The notes: generated by a model from the letters alone, not told the origin. Counted from the stretch's first letter, positions 1-5,976 are shown. The stretch: 6,901 bases of DNA from JAYXXU01 sp049301135 (GCA_049301135.1 JBAQKP010000302.1:1-6901); one strand, 5' to 3'. A program made the numbers and translations.

Positions 1-1002
1 ATTGATTTCATCGACGCGATTGGTTGCGGCTGTATTGACCCATTCGGCATCAGCGAGAAACGGCCGTGCCATTTGGATGAGATCAGCCTTGCCTTCGAGC
101 AGTAGGCTCTCGGCGATTTCTGGCATGTTGATGCGGTTAGACGCAATCACCGGCACATTGACGCGCTCGCGCACATGCGCAGTGACATCGGTAAACGCCG
201 CACGCGGCACCGAGGTGACGATGGTCGGTACACGCGCTTCATGCCAGCCGATGCCGCTATTGAGCAAGGTGATTCCCGCACTTTCGAGCGCTTGTGCAAC
301 CCGCACCACCTCTTCCATGGTGTTACCATCGTGTACCAAGTCCAGCATCGACAGGCGGAAACAAATGATAAATTTTTCACCGACCGCGTGCCGAATCGCC
401 CGTACGATATCCACTGCCAACCGCATCCGATTGTCAATCGAGCCACCCCATTGATCGGTGCGCTGATTGACATGTCGACTTAAGAACTGGTTGATCAAAT
501 AACCTTCTGAACCCATCACCTCCACGCCATCATAACCGGACAGCTTGGCGAGCTTGGCACAACGCGCGTAGTCGGCGATGGTGGCGCGGATGTCTTTTTC
601 GGACAGTTGACGCGGTTTAAACGGTGAAATCGGCGACTTAATCGGGCTTGCCGACACCACAAACGGCTGATAACCATAACGACCTGAGTGCAAAATTTGC
701 ATCAAAATCTTACTGCCATGACGATGCACGGCATGCGTGACCAAGCGGTGATTGGCGACATCGGTCAGTTGGTTCATCGTACCGCCCGCAGGCAGTAGCC
801 AGCCTTGCCGGTTTGGTGAAATCCCACCGGTAATGATTAGACCCACGCCACCACGCGCCCGTTCGGCAAAATAAGCCGCCAGCTTCGGGTAATGATAAAA
901 CCGATCCTCCAGCCCCGTATGCATTGAGCCCATGACCACACGGTTACGAAGCTGGGTAAAGCCCAAATTAAGCGGTTCGAGCAAATGCGGATAGGGTTTC
1001 AT
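1..1002 (-). CDS. fadH: 2,4-dienoyl-CoA reductase (NADPH), N-terminal part, cut by the window edge
   Basis: The frame is open for 334 codons and is cut at position 1; E. coli FadH is about 670 residues, so this is roughly the first half. FadH removes a double bond from 2,4-dienoyl-CoA with NADPH during beta-oxidation of polyunsaturated fatty acids, using FMN, FAD and a 4Fe-4S cluster. What is visible is the FMN-binding TIM barrel of the old-yellow-enzyme class. MGSMHTG is at residues 24-30, QILHSGRYGYQP at about 102-113, VMGSEGYLINQFL at about 162-174, and GIGWHEARVPT at about 250-260. By alignment from memory with E. coli, Tyr168 and His254 match its catalytic Tyr166 and His252. MARPFLAD is near the cut. 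The Fe-S cysteines and the FAD/NADPH domains would lie outside the window. The ATG at 1002 matches the family N-terminus (PYPHLLEPLNLGF), although its Shine-Dalgarno site is weak. The strong match to E. coli FadH favours it over other enzymes of the class. Confidence 0.94.
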   Translation of the reverse strand, partial: MKPYPHLLEPLNLGFTQLRNRVVMGSMHTGLEDRFYHYPKLAAYFAERARGGVGLIITGGISPNRQGWLLPAGGTMNQLTDVANHRLVTHAVHRHGSKILMQILHSGRYGYQPFVVSASPIKSPISPFKPRQLSEKDIRATIADYARCAKLAKLSGYDGVEVMGSEGYLINQFLSRHVNQRTDQWGGSIDNRMRLAVDIVRAIRHAVGEKFIICFRLSMLDLVHDGNTMEEVVRVAQALESAGITLLNSGIGWHEARVPTIVTSVPRAAFTDVTAHVRERVNVPVIASNRINMPEIAESLLLEGKADLIQMARPFLADAEWVNTAATNRVDEIN

Positions 1003-1026
1003 GGACGGCTCACATCAGTGGAAAAC

Positions 1027-1099
1027 AAAATCTTGACGGCGTATTCGGCAGCAGATCATCGGCATCATTTGGGTTAACTGTCAGCAAAATCAAGATTTT
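1027..1099. repeat. Inverted repeat upstream of fadH (AAAATCTTGA / TCAAGATTTT)
   Basis: AAAATCTTGA at 1027-1036 is matched by its perfect reverse complement TCAAGATTTT at 1090-1099, with 53 bases between. The right arm is also part of its own small palindrome, AAAATC-AA-GATTTT, at 1086-1099. The position 25-100 bases ahead of the fadH start would suit an operator or a leader-RNA stem. The arms are AT-rich, so chance is a real alternative. Confidence 0.4.
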
Positions 1100-1212
1100 T
1101 ACGGGCAATATCGGCCAAATGTAGGATCTGTGCGCGAGCCATGAGTGTAGTCAGTGCTGTAGCTAAAAATCTAGTGTTGATCATGCCATTCAGTCAGGTC
1201 AATTTTATCAAT

Positions 1213-1238
1213 ACAGCCGTTCGGTCGTCGTCGGCTGT
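1213..1238. repeat. 7-bp hairpin downstream of the orphan gene
   Basis: ACAGCCG at 1213-1219 pairs with CGGCTGT at 1232-1238 around a 12-base loop. It lies about 80 bases past the stop codon of the minus-strand orphan gene, so it could help end that transcript. There is no uridine run after the stem on either strand, so I do not call it a full intrinsic terminator. Confidence 0.35.
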
Positions 1239-1315
1239 TTGTATACATCTGAGTCGCTTAAGGTTTTGCAGCAAGCACCCAGATGCTTTGATTACCAATA
1301 TAAACTGCGATAAAC

Positions 1316-1804
1316 CTATTTTTCAGCATCGCCACATAGGATTTTCTCAAGAATATCAGTTGGCAGGAATACCTTAAACCAATAGTTTACTGGAGAAACT
1401 GTTCCTGCTGTTGATTCGTCGATGTTCCCTTGAAACGTATACGCACCGTGATCCGTGCTCACTTCAAATTTAATAGCAATCCCATCAGCAAAATGTTCAA
1501 TACAGATGATGACTTTTTCGAGATTCCAAACCCGCCACTCACCTTCTTTGTTATCTGATCCGAATCGCACATGTCCGATGTGATTTCCTTTTAGCTCGTA
1601 AATTACAGGATCACTTGTTTTGGATGACGGTTGCATGAGCATGTTAGCGGTGAATGGACGTACAAATAATTGGATTTGTTCAATGTCCCTTTGACTTTCA
1701 GACCTAGCATAAAAATATCCAGACGGATAAATCTTCACAGAAAATTCTGACTGCAACTCACGGTCTTCAATACAAACAGTGCCCGTTAATTTTTGATCAA
1801 CCAT
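1316..1804 (-). CDS. Hypothetical protein, AT-rich orphan gene
   Basis: A 162-residue protein that I do not recognise. It has no signal peptide and no membrane segment. Alternating polar and aromatic or hydrophobic stretches (FSVKIYPSGYFYAR, HIGHVRFG, WRVWNLEKVIICIEHF, AIKFEVSTD) suggest a mainly beta-strand cytoplasmic fold, which is inference. I chose the ATG at 1804 because AGGAG sits six bases upstream of it; an in-frame ATG 15 codons earlier (1849) has no such site and would add a lysine-rich, unlikely N-terminus. Three 60-base lines counted by eye give 24-25 G+C each (about 40%), against 35 and 36 in single lines of the transglycosylase and leuA genes. This base composition, and its place as a single gene between a terminator and fadH, fit an accessory gene gained by transfer, but do not prove it. 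Confidence 0.75.
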   Translation of the reverse strand: MVDQKLTGTVCIEDRELQSEFSVKIYPSGYFYARSESQRDIEQIQLFVRPFTANMLMQPSSKTSDPVIYELKGNHIGHVRFGSDNKEGEWRVWNLEKVIICIEHFADGIAIKFEVSTDHGAYTFQGNIDESTAGTVSPVNYWFKVFLPTDILEKILCGDAEK

Positions 1805-1810
1805 TATTTT

Positions 1811-1815
1811 CTCCT
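1811..1815 (-). promoter_or_regulatory. Shine-Dalgarno site fixing the start of the orphan gene
   Basis: AGGAG on the minus strand, with a six-base spacer to the ATG at 1804. It decides for the shorter 162-residue product over the 177-residue frame that starts at 1849. Confidence 0.75.
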
Positions 1816-1880
1816 GATTTTTTGATTTGTCGCAGTGACCTATGACCACCTAAAAAACGCATCAAATCACTGATTAAATT

Positions 1881-1909
1881 AAAAAAGGACAGCACCCACG
1901 CTGCCCTTT
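1881..1909 (-). terminator. Intrinsic terminator of the lytic transglycosylase gene
   Basis: Read on the minus strand, AAAGGGCAGC (1909-1900) pairs with GCTGTCCTTT (1893-1884) as a 10-bp stem with one G-U pair and a six-base loop. The transcript continues in a run of uridines (six in total, reaching 1881) and an AT-rich tail. It begins about 60 bases after the transglycosylase stop codon. It separates that gene from the orphan gene, which must therefore have its own promoter in the roughly 75 bases that follow. Confidence 0.8.
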
Positions 1910-1967
1910 CATTTTCTCCAATCAATCTTTCCAAAGCATATGTAGGAACAAAATCACATCCAGAATG

Positions 1968-3248
1968 CTACTCCGCGCCCAACAAATGCAACACGGCATG
2001 GGTCGGAAAACCATCCGCGACTAAGCCATTGGCATGCTGAAACCGACTAATCGCCGCCCGCGTCCCCGGTCCAAACACCCCATCCGGTGTGCCAGCATCG
2101 AAGCCATTAGCATTTAAAAAGTTTTGAATCTGAATCACCTGCGGACGATACAAACGCGGCGAATCAACCGGCGCACGACTCGGAGCAGCCCCGCCTGCTA
2201 TCCGATCCGCCAACAAGCCGACCGACAATGCATACGCCTCGGCGCGATTCCAACCCATGATCACATTAAAATTGTCATACACCAAAAACGCAGGCCCTTG
2301 ACTGCCGGTCGGTACCATTAACGCCGCTTGTATATCGGTTGCGGTCAGCGGTGTGCGATCCATCGCCGTCACACCAAGCTCCGCCCACTCGACCAGATTT
2401 TTTTTGGTTTGTAAGCCTGTCTGCCGATAATCAAACCCCTCTGGCAAACTCACCTCACGCCCCCAGCGCAAACCACGCTGCCAGCCCAAACCGCGCAAGA
2501 AGTTGGCCGCTGATGCCATCGCATCTGGCACACTGCCCCACAGGTCACGCTTGCCATCACCGTCGCCATCGACTGCATATTTTAAAAACGTGGTCGGCAT
2601 AAACTGCACATTGCCCATCGCGCCCGCCCACGAACCGCGCATTCGCTCAGGGGTCATCTCACCGGCATCGATGATTTTTAAAGCATTGATCAGCTCACCA
2701 CTGAACAACTCAGCGCGACGACCATCACAAGCCAAAGTCGCCAAGGCTGGCAAAATCGGCGTATCACCAAAGTAACCACCAAAGTTGGTTTCTAAGCCCC
2801 AAAACGCCAACAGATAATGCGCAGGCACGCCATATTCCGCTTCGATTTTGCTAAATGTAGCCGCATGCTCTTGCAACAAAAGTTGCCCGCGCGCGATCCG
2901 ATCTGCACTGACCCGACCGCGATAATAATCGGCAAATCCCGAGGTAAACTCCGGCTGGGCGCGATCCAAGCGAATAATCGAATCCATATAACGCACGGAC
3001 GCAAAGCCCTGCTCAATCGCGGCGACAGATACTCCCGCTTGGTCAGCACGGGCTTTTAATTCCGTGACACACGGCTCAAATGCAGTCGGCAAGGCCACAA
3101 AAGGCACGCTGACGGCTGCAACTGGCACAACTGCTACCGGTGTGGCTTGGACAGCAGGCGGTTCGGATGCAGCAACAGGTTGAGTTTGGCTACAGCCCGC
3201 AATCAACAGAAGACTGGCCAGACCAGAAGTATAGCAATACGATTTCAT
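1968..3248 (-). CDS. Lytic murein transglycosylase, MltB family, lipoprotein
   Basis: A 426-residue enzyme that cleaves the MurNAc-GlcNAc bond of peptidoglycan, leaving 1,6-anhydro-MurNAc ends, during wall growth and turnover. Residues 1-19 form a lipoprotein signal ending in the lipobox LIAGC; Cys19 would carry the lipid, and Ser20 at +2 predicts outer-membrane sorting. Residues 20-55 are a Pro/Ala/Val-rich linker. The catalytic domain spans about 56-350: FWGLETNFGGYFGD at 149-162 holds the probable catalytic Glu153, SWAGAMGNVQFMPT at 206-219 is the conserved core motif, and an Asp-rich DGDGDGKRD loop at 228-236 resembles the calcium-binding loop known from E. coli Slt35. Residues about 365-426 form a PG_binding_1 domain (QIQNFLNANGF, DGVFGPGTRAAI, FQHANGL). 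This architecture fits the MltB_2-type subfamily rather than classical MltB. AGGA lies 10 bases before the ATG. The gene ends at a clear terminator. Confidence 0.95.
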   Translation of the reverse strand: MKSYCYTSGLASLLLIAGCSQTQPVAASEPPAVQATPVAVVPVAAVSVPFVALPTAFEPCVTELKARADQAGVSVAAIEQGFASVRYMDSIIRLDRAQPEFTSGFADYYRGRVSADRIARGQLLLQEHAATFSKIEAEYGVPAHYLLAFWGLETNFGGYFGDTPILPALATLACDGRRAELFSGELINALKIIDAGEMTPERMRGSWAGAMGNVQFMPTTFLKYAVDGDGDGKRDLWGSVPDAMASAANFLRGLGWQRGLRWGREVSLPEGFDYRQTGLQTKKNLVEWAELGVTAMDRTPLTATDIQAALMVPTGSQGPAFLVYDNFNVIMGWNRAEAYALSVGLLADRIAGGAAPSRAPVDSPRLYRPQVIQIQNFLNANGFDAGTPDGVFGPGTRAAISRFQHANGLVADGFPTHAVLHLLGAE

Positions 3249-3356
3249 GCTTGTTTTTTCCTAAATACATGACAGGCCAACAGCCAAACAGGTCAGCCAA
3301 TAAGACTGCGTCAGTTTAACCAACTTATCGTGGTATGGGTCAGGCGAGCGGGATTG

Positions 3357-3386
3357 ATGTTGCGGAGAACTGTGACAAAATGTCAA
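3357..3386 (-). promoter_or_regulatory. Candidate promoter for the transglycosylase gene, with overlapping palindrome
   Basis: On the minus strand a perfect -35 box TTGACA (3386-3381) is followed after 18 bases by CAACAT (3362-3357), which keeps the important second A and last T of a -10 box but matches only three of six. The -35 box overlaps the palindrome TGACA-TTT-TGTCA (3385-3373), which could be a regulator site. It lies between the psi-like gene and the transglycosylase and would give a leader of about 100 bases. Confidence 0.35.
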
Positions 3387-3401
3387 GTATTGTGTGAATC
3401 A

Positions 3402-4148
3402 TCAGGCCGTATTGGGTCGCAGCAACAGCCATAGACTGCGCTTTTGTAGCGGATTGGCGAGTAACTCCGGCAAACTCGGCAAACGCTCAATGCGATCTGG
3501 ACAGACCTGATCCGGTAAATCACCCATCAAGCCAACGCGCTGGGTTTTGCCCAATCGGTATAAAAACCCCGCCAACGCAGCCGATGCACCCTCCATACGC
3601 TGCCAACGCGCCCCTTCAGCCAACGGCCAGACAAAGCTTTCGGCAGGTGCGGGTGACGCAGTGTGCAGGGTCATCGCTTGCACGATATTGCCCCACAACC
3701 GCTGACAAGCCTCATCCTGCAAGGCTTGTTCAGGCACAAGTACAATCCAATCACCGATCACCCGTGCTTGCACACTAAAGCGAATCAGCGGCTCGACAGC
3801 AGTTTGGGGTTCGGTAGGTTGTGCCTCGACTGGCTCGGCCAGCGGTGGCTTTGATACCGGCGCAATCGGCTGGAAGGCTTGACGCGGCTCAGGTCGCCTC
3901 ACCTCAATCGATTCAGCGTTCAATCGCCGAGCATCAGGGACGGGTTGAACCTCGATACGCTCGGCCAGCACAGCACGGTTAGACTGGATTTCGACTGGTT
4001 TGGCTTCTACAGACTCAGCCAGTATCTTTTGATCCGTTGGCGTGTCATCACGCCAAACCGACACCCGCGCACGCTGCACCGCTGCGCCACGTCCCATCCA
4101 GACAGGGATGTTCAGGGCAGCAAGGACGGCTCGCGTGCGCGGTTGCAC
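3402..4148 (-). CDS. DNA polymerase III psi subunit-like (HolD-like) protein with repeat-rich linker
   Basis: 248 residues, with a GTG start one base after the leuA stop codon; GAGG lies nine bases upstream inside the leuA end, and an in-frame TGA just before the GTG excludes a longer form, so translation is probably coupled to leuA. Two ends recall E. coli psi (137 residues). The N-terminus has R4, L9, L12, I14 and W17 at the same positions as the E. coli peptide that binds the clamp-loader collar. The C-terminus LPELLANPLQKRSLW (226-240) matches the region ending ANPTARAALW. In between, about residues 35-120 are an inserted Pro/Glu-rich linker with four LAExxEaxP repeats; residues 121-248 would be the chi-binding fold (IGDWIVLVP at 131-139). 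Psi bridges the clamp loader to chi, and through chi to SSB, at the replication fork. A large, poorly conserved psi is known from pseudomonads. The assignment rests on alignment from memory; annotation as hypothetical protein would not be surprising. Confidence 0.72.
   Translation of the reverse strand: MQPRTRAVLAALNIPVWMGRGAAVQRARVSVWRDDTPTDQKILAESVEAKPVEIQSNRAVLAERIEVQPVPDARRLNAESIEVRRPEPRQAFQPIAPVSKPPLAEPVEAQPTEPQTAVEPLIRFSVQARVIGDWIVLVPEQALQDEACQRLWGNIVQAMTLHTASPAPAESFVWPLAEGARWQRMEGASAALAGFLYRLGKTQRVGLMGDLPDQVCPDRIERLPSLPELLANPLQKRSLWLLLRPNTA
3816..4022 (-). repeat. Four degenerate LAExxEaxP repeats in the psi-like protein
   Basis: The units are LAESVEAKP (residues 43-51), LAERIEVQP (61-69), LNAESIEVRRP (76-86) and LAEPVEAQP (103-111), spaced 15-27 residues apart and joined by Pro, Gln and Arg-rich stretches. 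The codons differ between units (for example CTGGCTGAG, CTGGCCGAG, TTGAACGCTGAA), so they are not a recent DNA-level duplication; the protein pattern has been kept while the DNA drifted. It is probably a flexible linker or a series of short binding motifs. Confidence 0.7.
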
Positions 4149-4149
4149 C

Positions 4150-5709
4150 TTACATCACCTCGCTGGTTTGTGCGTTGGCTTTGCCTTCGGTGGACAACCA
4201 GTTCAACGCATCCAAGTAGGCTTTGGCACTGGCGATGATCACATCAAAATCCGCGCCTTGTCCGGTGACGATGCGACCATTTTGATTCAGACGCACTGCT
4301 ACTTCGGCTTGACTGTCGGTGCCGCTGGTGACCGAATTGACTTGGTATAACTCCAAGACGGCGTTGGATTGCGCGACCATTTCGATGGTTTTAAACACTG
4401 CATCGACTGGACCTGAACCAATGCCCGCCACGTCATGCGCCACGCCGTCTTGCTTGATTTGCAATTGGGCGCGGTTGGTGTTGGGTTGCTGGCCGGTTTT
4501 ACTGGTCACTTCTAACTCGACCAACTCAAACCGCTCATTCACCTCTGCGCCATGATGACCGCTGACCAAGGCATGCAAATCCTCATCGAAGATTTCGCTC
4601 TTACGATCCGCCAAATCTTTAAATTTGACAAACAACGCATTCAACTCGTCATCGCTACCGATGCCAATCCCCAACTCCTCCAAACGCGAGCGAAATGCAG
4701 CACGGCCAGACAATTTACCGAGGCTTAACTTATTGTTTTTCCAGCCGACATCTTGCGCGCGCATGATTTCGTAGGTTTCACGATGTTTTAAGATGCCATC
4801 TTGGTGAATCCCGGACTCGTGCGCGAAGGCATTTGCGCCGACAATCGCCTTATTCGGTTGCACCACGTAGCCAGTAATCGCCGATACCAAGCGCGAACTG
4901 GGCACGATTTCTTCTGTACGGATATTGGTATGCACGTTAAACATATCGCGGCGCACTCGGGTCGCCATCACGATTTCTTCCAACGCGGCATTGCCTGCCC
5001 GCTCGCCTAAGCCATTGATGGTACACTCGACTTGACGCGCACCGGCCTGCACCGCAGCCAAGCTGTTGGCAACCGCCATGCCCAAATCGTTATGGCAATG
5101 CGCTGACCAAATTACCTTGTCCGAATTCGGCACTTGGGCGATCAAGTTGGTGAATAAATCACCGATTAAATTCGGCGTTGAATAGCCGACCGTGTCCGGC
5201 ACATTGATAGTTTTGGCACCGGCTTTGATCACTTCATCAAAAATCCGCACCAAAAACGGCAACTCTGAACGAATCGCATCTTCGGCCGAAAACTCAACAT
5301 CATCGGTATATTCACGCGCCCACTTAATCGCTTTGACTGCGGCTTCAACCACTTGGTCTTCGCTCATGCGCAACTTGTATTGCATATGAATCGGGCTGGT
5401 CGCAATAAAGGTATGCACACGGCCACGATTGGCGTGCCGAATCGCTTCACCGGCGCGACGAATGTCTTTTTCGTTGGCGCGTGCCAAAGAACAAACGGTC
5501 GAGTCTTTGACCACACGGGCAATGCTGGAAATCGCATCAAAATCGCCAATACTCGCCGCCGCAAAACCGGCTTCGATCACGTCCACGCCCAAACGCTCCA
5601 GTTGTTTGGCGACGCGGATTTTTTCCTCTTTGGTCATGGCTGCGCCGGGGCTTTGCTCGCCATCGCGCAAGGTGGTATCAAAAATAATTAACTGGCTGCT
5701 GTTGCTCAT
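4150..5709 (-). CDS. leuA: 2-isopropylmalate synthase
   Basis: 519 residues, full length for the bacterial type. LeuA condenses acetyl-CoA with 2-oxoisovalerate to 2-isopropylmalate, the first committed step of leucine synthesis in the cytoplasm. The catalytic TIM barrel covers about residues 6-275: DTTLRDGEQSPG at 11-22 with metal ligand Asp16, AHCHNDLG at 203-210 with His204 and His206, and NGLGERAGN at 232-240 with Asn240. The linker has HESGIHQDG at 297-305 and LGKLSGR at 330-336. The C-terminal regulatory domain (about 390-505) has GIGSGPVDAVFKT at 429-441 and GQGADFDVIIASAKAYLDALN at 483-503, where leucine feedback binding occurs in the family. AGGAA lies eight bases before the ATG. The psi-like gene follows after one base. 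Upstream lies a leucine-rich leader peptide with a structured leader, which suggests attenuation. The sequence strongly resembles the Neisseria enzyme. No other leu gene is in the window. Confidence 0.97.
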   Translation of the reverse strand: MSNSSQLIIFDTTLRDGEQSPGAAMTKEEKIRVAKQLERLGVDVIEAGFAAASIGDFDAISSIARVVKDSTVCSLARANEKDIRRAGEAIRHANRGRVHTFIATSPIHMQYKLRMSEDQVVEAAVKAIKWAREYTDDVEFSAEDAIRSELPFLVRIFDEVIKAGAKTINVPDTVGYSTPNLIGDLFTNLIAQVPNSDKVIWSAHCHNDLGMAVANSLAAVQAGARQVECTINGLGERAGNAALEEIVMATRVRRDMFNVHTNIRTEEIVPSSRLVSAITGYVVQPNKAIVGANAFAHESGIHQDGILKHRETYEIMRAQDVGWKNNKLSLGKLSGRAAFRSRLEELGIGIGSDDELNALFVKFKDLADRKSEIFDEDLHALVSGHHGAEVNERFELVELEVTSKTGQQPNTNRAQLQIKQDGVAHDVAGIGSGPVDAVFKTIEMVAQSNAVLELYQVNSVTSGTDSQAEVAVRLNQNGRIVTGQGADFDVIIASAKAYLDALNWLSTEGKANAQTSEVM

Positions 5710-5739
5710 GCTATCGCTTCCTAAAAATGGGCTGGGATC

Positions 5740-5776
5740 GGCTGTTGAATCGGTTTTATGATAAAAAACAACAGCC
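5740..5776 (-). repeat. Nested hairpin just upstream of the leuA ribosome binding site
   Basis: On the minus strand GGCTGTTG (5776-5769) pairs perfectly with CAACAGCC (5747-5740). Inside the 21-base loop lies a second perfect palindrome, TTTTAT-G-ATAAAA on the plus strand (5754-5766). The run of six T on the minus strand (5768-5763) lies within the loop. The stem ends about 18 bases before the leuA Shine-Dalgarno site. It could be part of the attenuator or could block the T run from acting in termination. Confidence 0.6.
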
Positions 5777-5787
5777 TTGCCGAGCGT

Positions 5788-5816
5788 TCGTCATCTATGC
5801 AAGATGATGATGACGA
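5788..5816 (-). repeat. 8-bp hairpin in the leuA leader
   Basis: On the minus strand TCGTCATC (5816-5809) pairs perfectly with GATGACGA (5795-5788) around a 13-base loop. The left arm contains a run of ATC triplets, so the pairing can slip by one triplet. It is followed after about 20 bases by a T run, which is too far for a classical terminator. Confidence 0.55.
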
Positions 5817-5895
5817 GATGTCCAAACAATGGACGGATTTTGCCTGTATGTGGCAAGAGATGCAAAAGGATTCGAGGTACAAATAGAGATGCCCC

Positions 5896-5976
5896 TCAGG
5901 GCAGGAGCAGAAGGGTCAACGCAACGAGGCGTAAAGTGGCGCGGCAATCGGCGCAAGAATCAAATGAAGTGTTCAT
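5896..5976 (-). CDS. leuL: leu operon leader peptide (attenuation peptide)
   Basis: A 26-residue frame, MNTSFDSCADCR followed by ATLRLVALTLLLLP, ends at TGA. Seven of the last twelve residues are leucine, four of them in a row just before the final Pro, using the codons TTA, CTC, TTG, CTT, CTG, CTC and CTG. TAAGG lies seven bases before the ATG, and an in-frame TAA just upstream leaves this ATG as the only start. The stop codon sits in a TGCCC/GGGCA hairpin. The peptide precedes leuA by about 190 bases on the same strand. In known leu attenuation, a ribosome stalls on Leu codons when charged leucyl-tRNA is scarce and changes the fold of the following RNA so that transcription continues. The peptide itself most likely has no other role. 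The sequence differs from E. coli LeuL, but position and composition are what such a leader needs. Confidence 0.78.
   Translation of the reverse strand: MNTSFDSCADCRATLRLVALTLLLLP

Larger units (their letters stand above)
1003..1315. other. Intergenic gap between fadH and the orphan gene
   Basis: This 313-base stretch holds no convincing gene. It contains two short inverted-repeat structures, listed separately, and three copies of AAAATC on the plus strand (1027-1032, 1086-1091, 1166-1171). The fadH promoter should lie here on the minus strand, but I found no pair of -35 and -10 boxes good enough to name. The only short reading frames are a 22-codon minus-strand frame without a Shine-Dalgarno site and a plus-strand frame that runs into the neighbouring gene. 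Confidence 0.6.
5740..5903 (-). promoter_or_regulatory. Probable leu attenuator region (structured leader RNA)
   Basis: Between the leader-peptide Leu codons and leuA the minus-strand RNA can form a chain of stems: TGCCC/GGGCA across the leader stop codon (5903-5890), TTGCC/GGCAA (5856-5840), GTCCA/TGGAC (5834-5820), the 8-bp stem at 5816-5788 and the nested 8-bp stem at 5776-5740. The segment CTTGCC (5857-5852) could pair instead with GGCAAG (5781-5776), giving mutually exclusive folds as attenuation needs. I could not single out one classical terminator hairpin, so the switching scheme is inference from the leader peptide and from the density of stems. Confidence 0.55.

Noticed and set aside
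147..483. Frames of about 100 codons on both strands inside fadH
   Set aside because: They overlap the clear FadH reading frame and are shadows of it.
1074..1142. 22-codon minus-strand frame (MARAQILHLADIARK...) upstream of fadH
   Set aside because: The translation looks almost protein-like, but there is no Shine-Dalgarno site, it has no amino-acid bias for a leader, and its length is within chance.
1141..1377. 78-codon plus-strand reading frame in the gap before fadH
   Set aside because: It lacks a ribosome site, runs into the end of the opposing orphan gene and has no recognisable protein character.
1836..1847. Direct repeat TGACC-TA-TGACC upstream of the orphan gene
   Set aside because: Two five-base copies are too short to separate from chance, although the position between promoter region and start codon would suit an operator.
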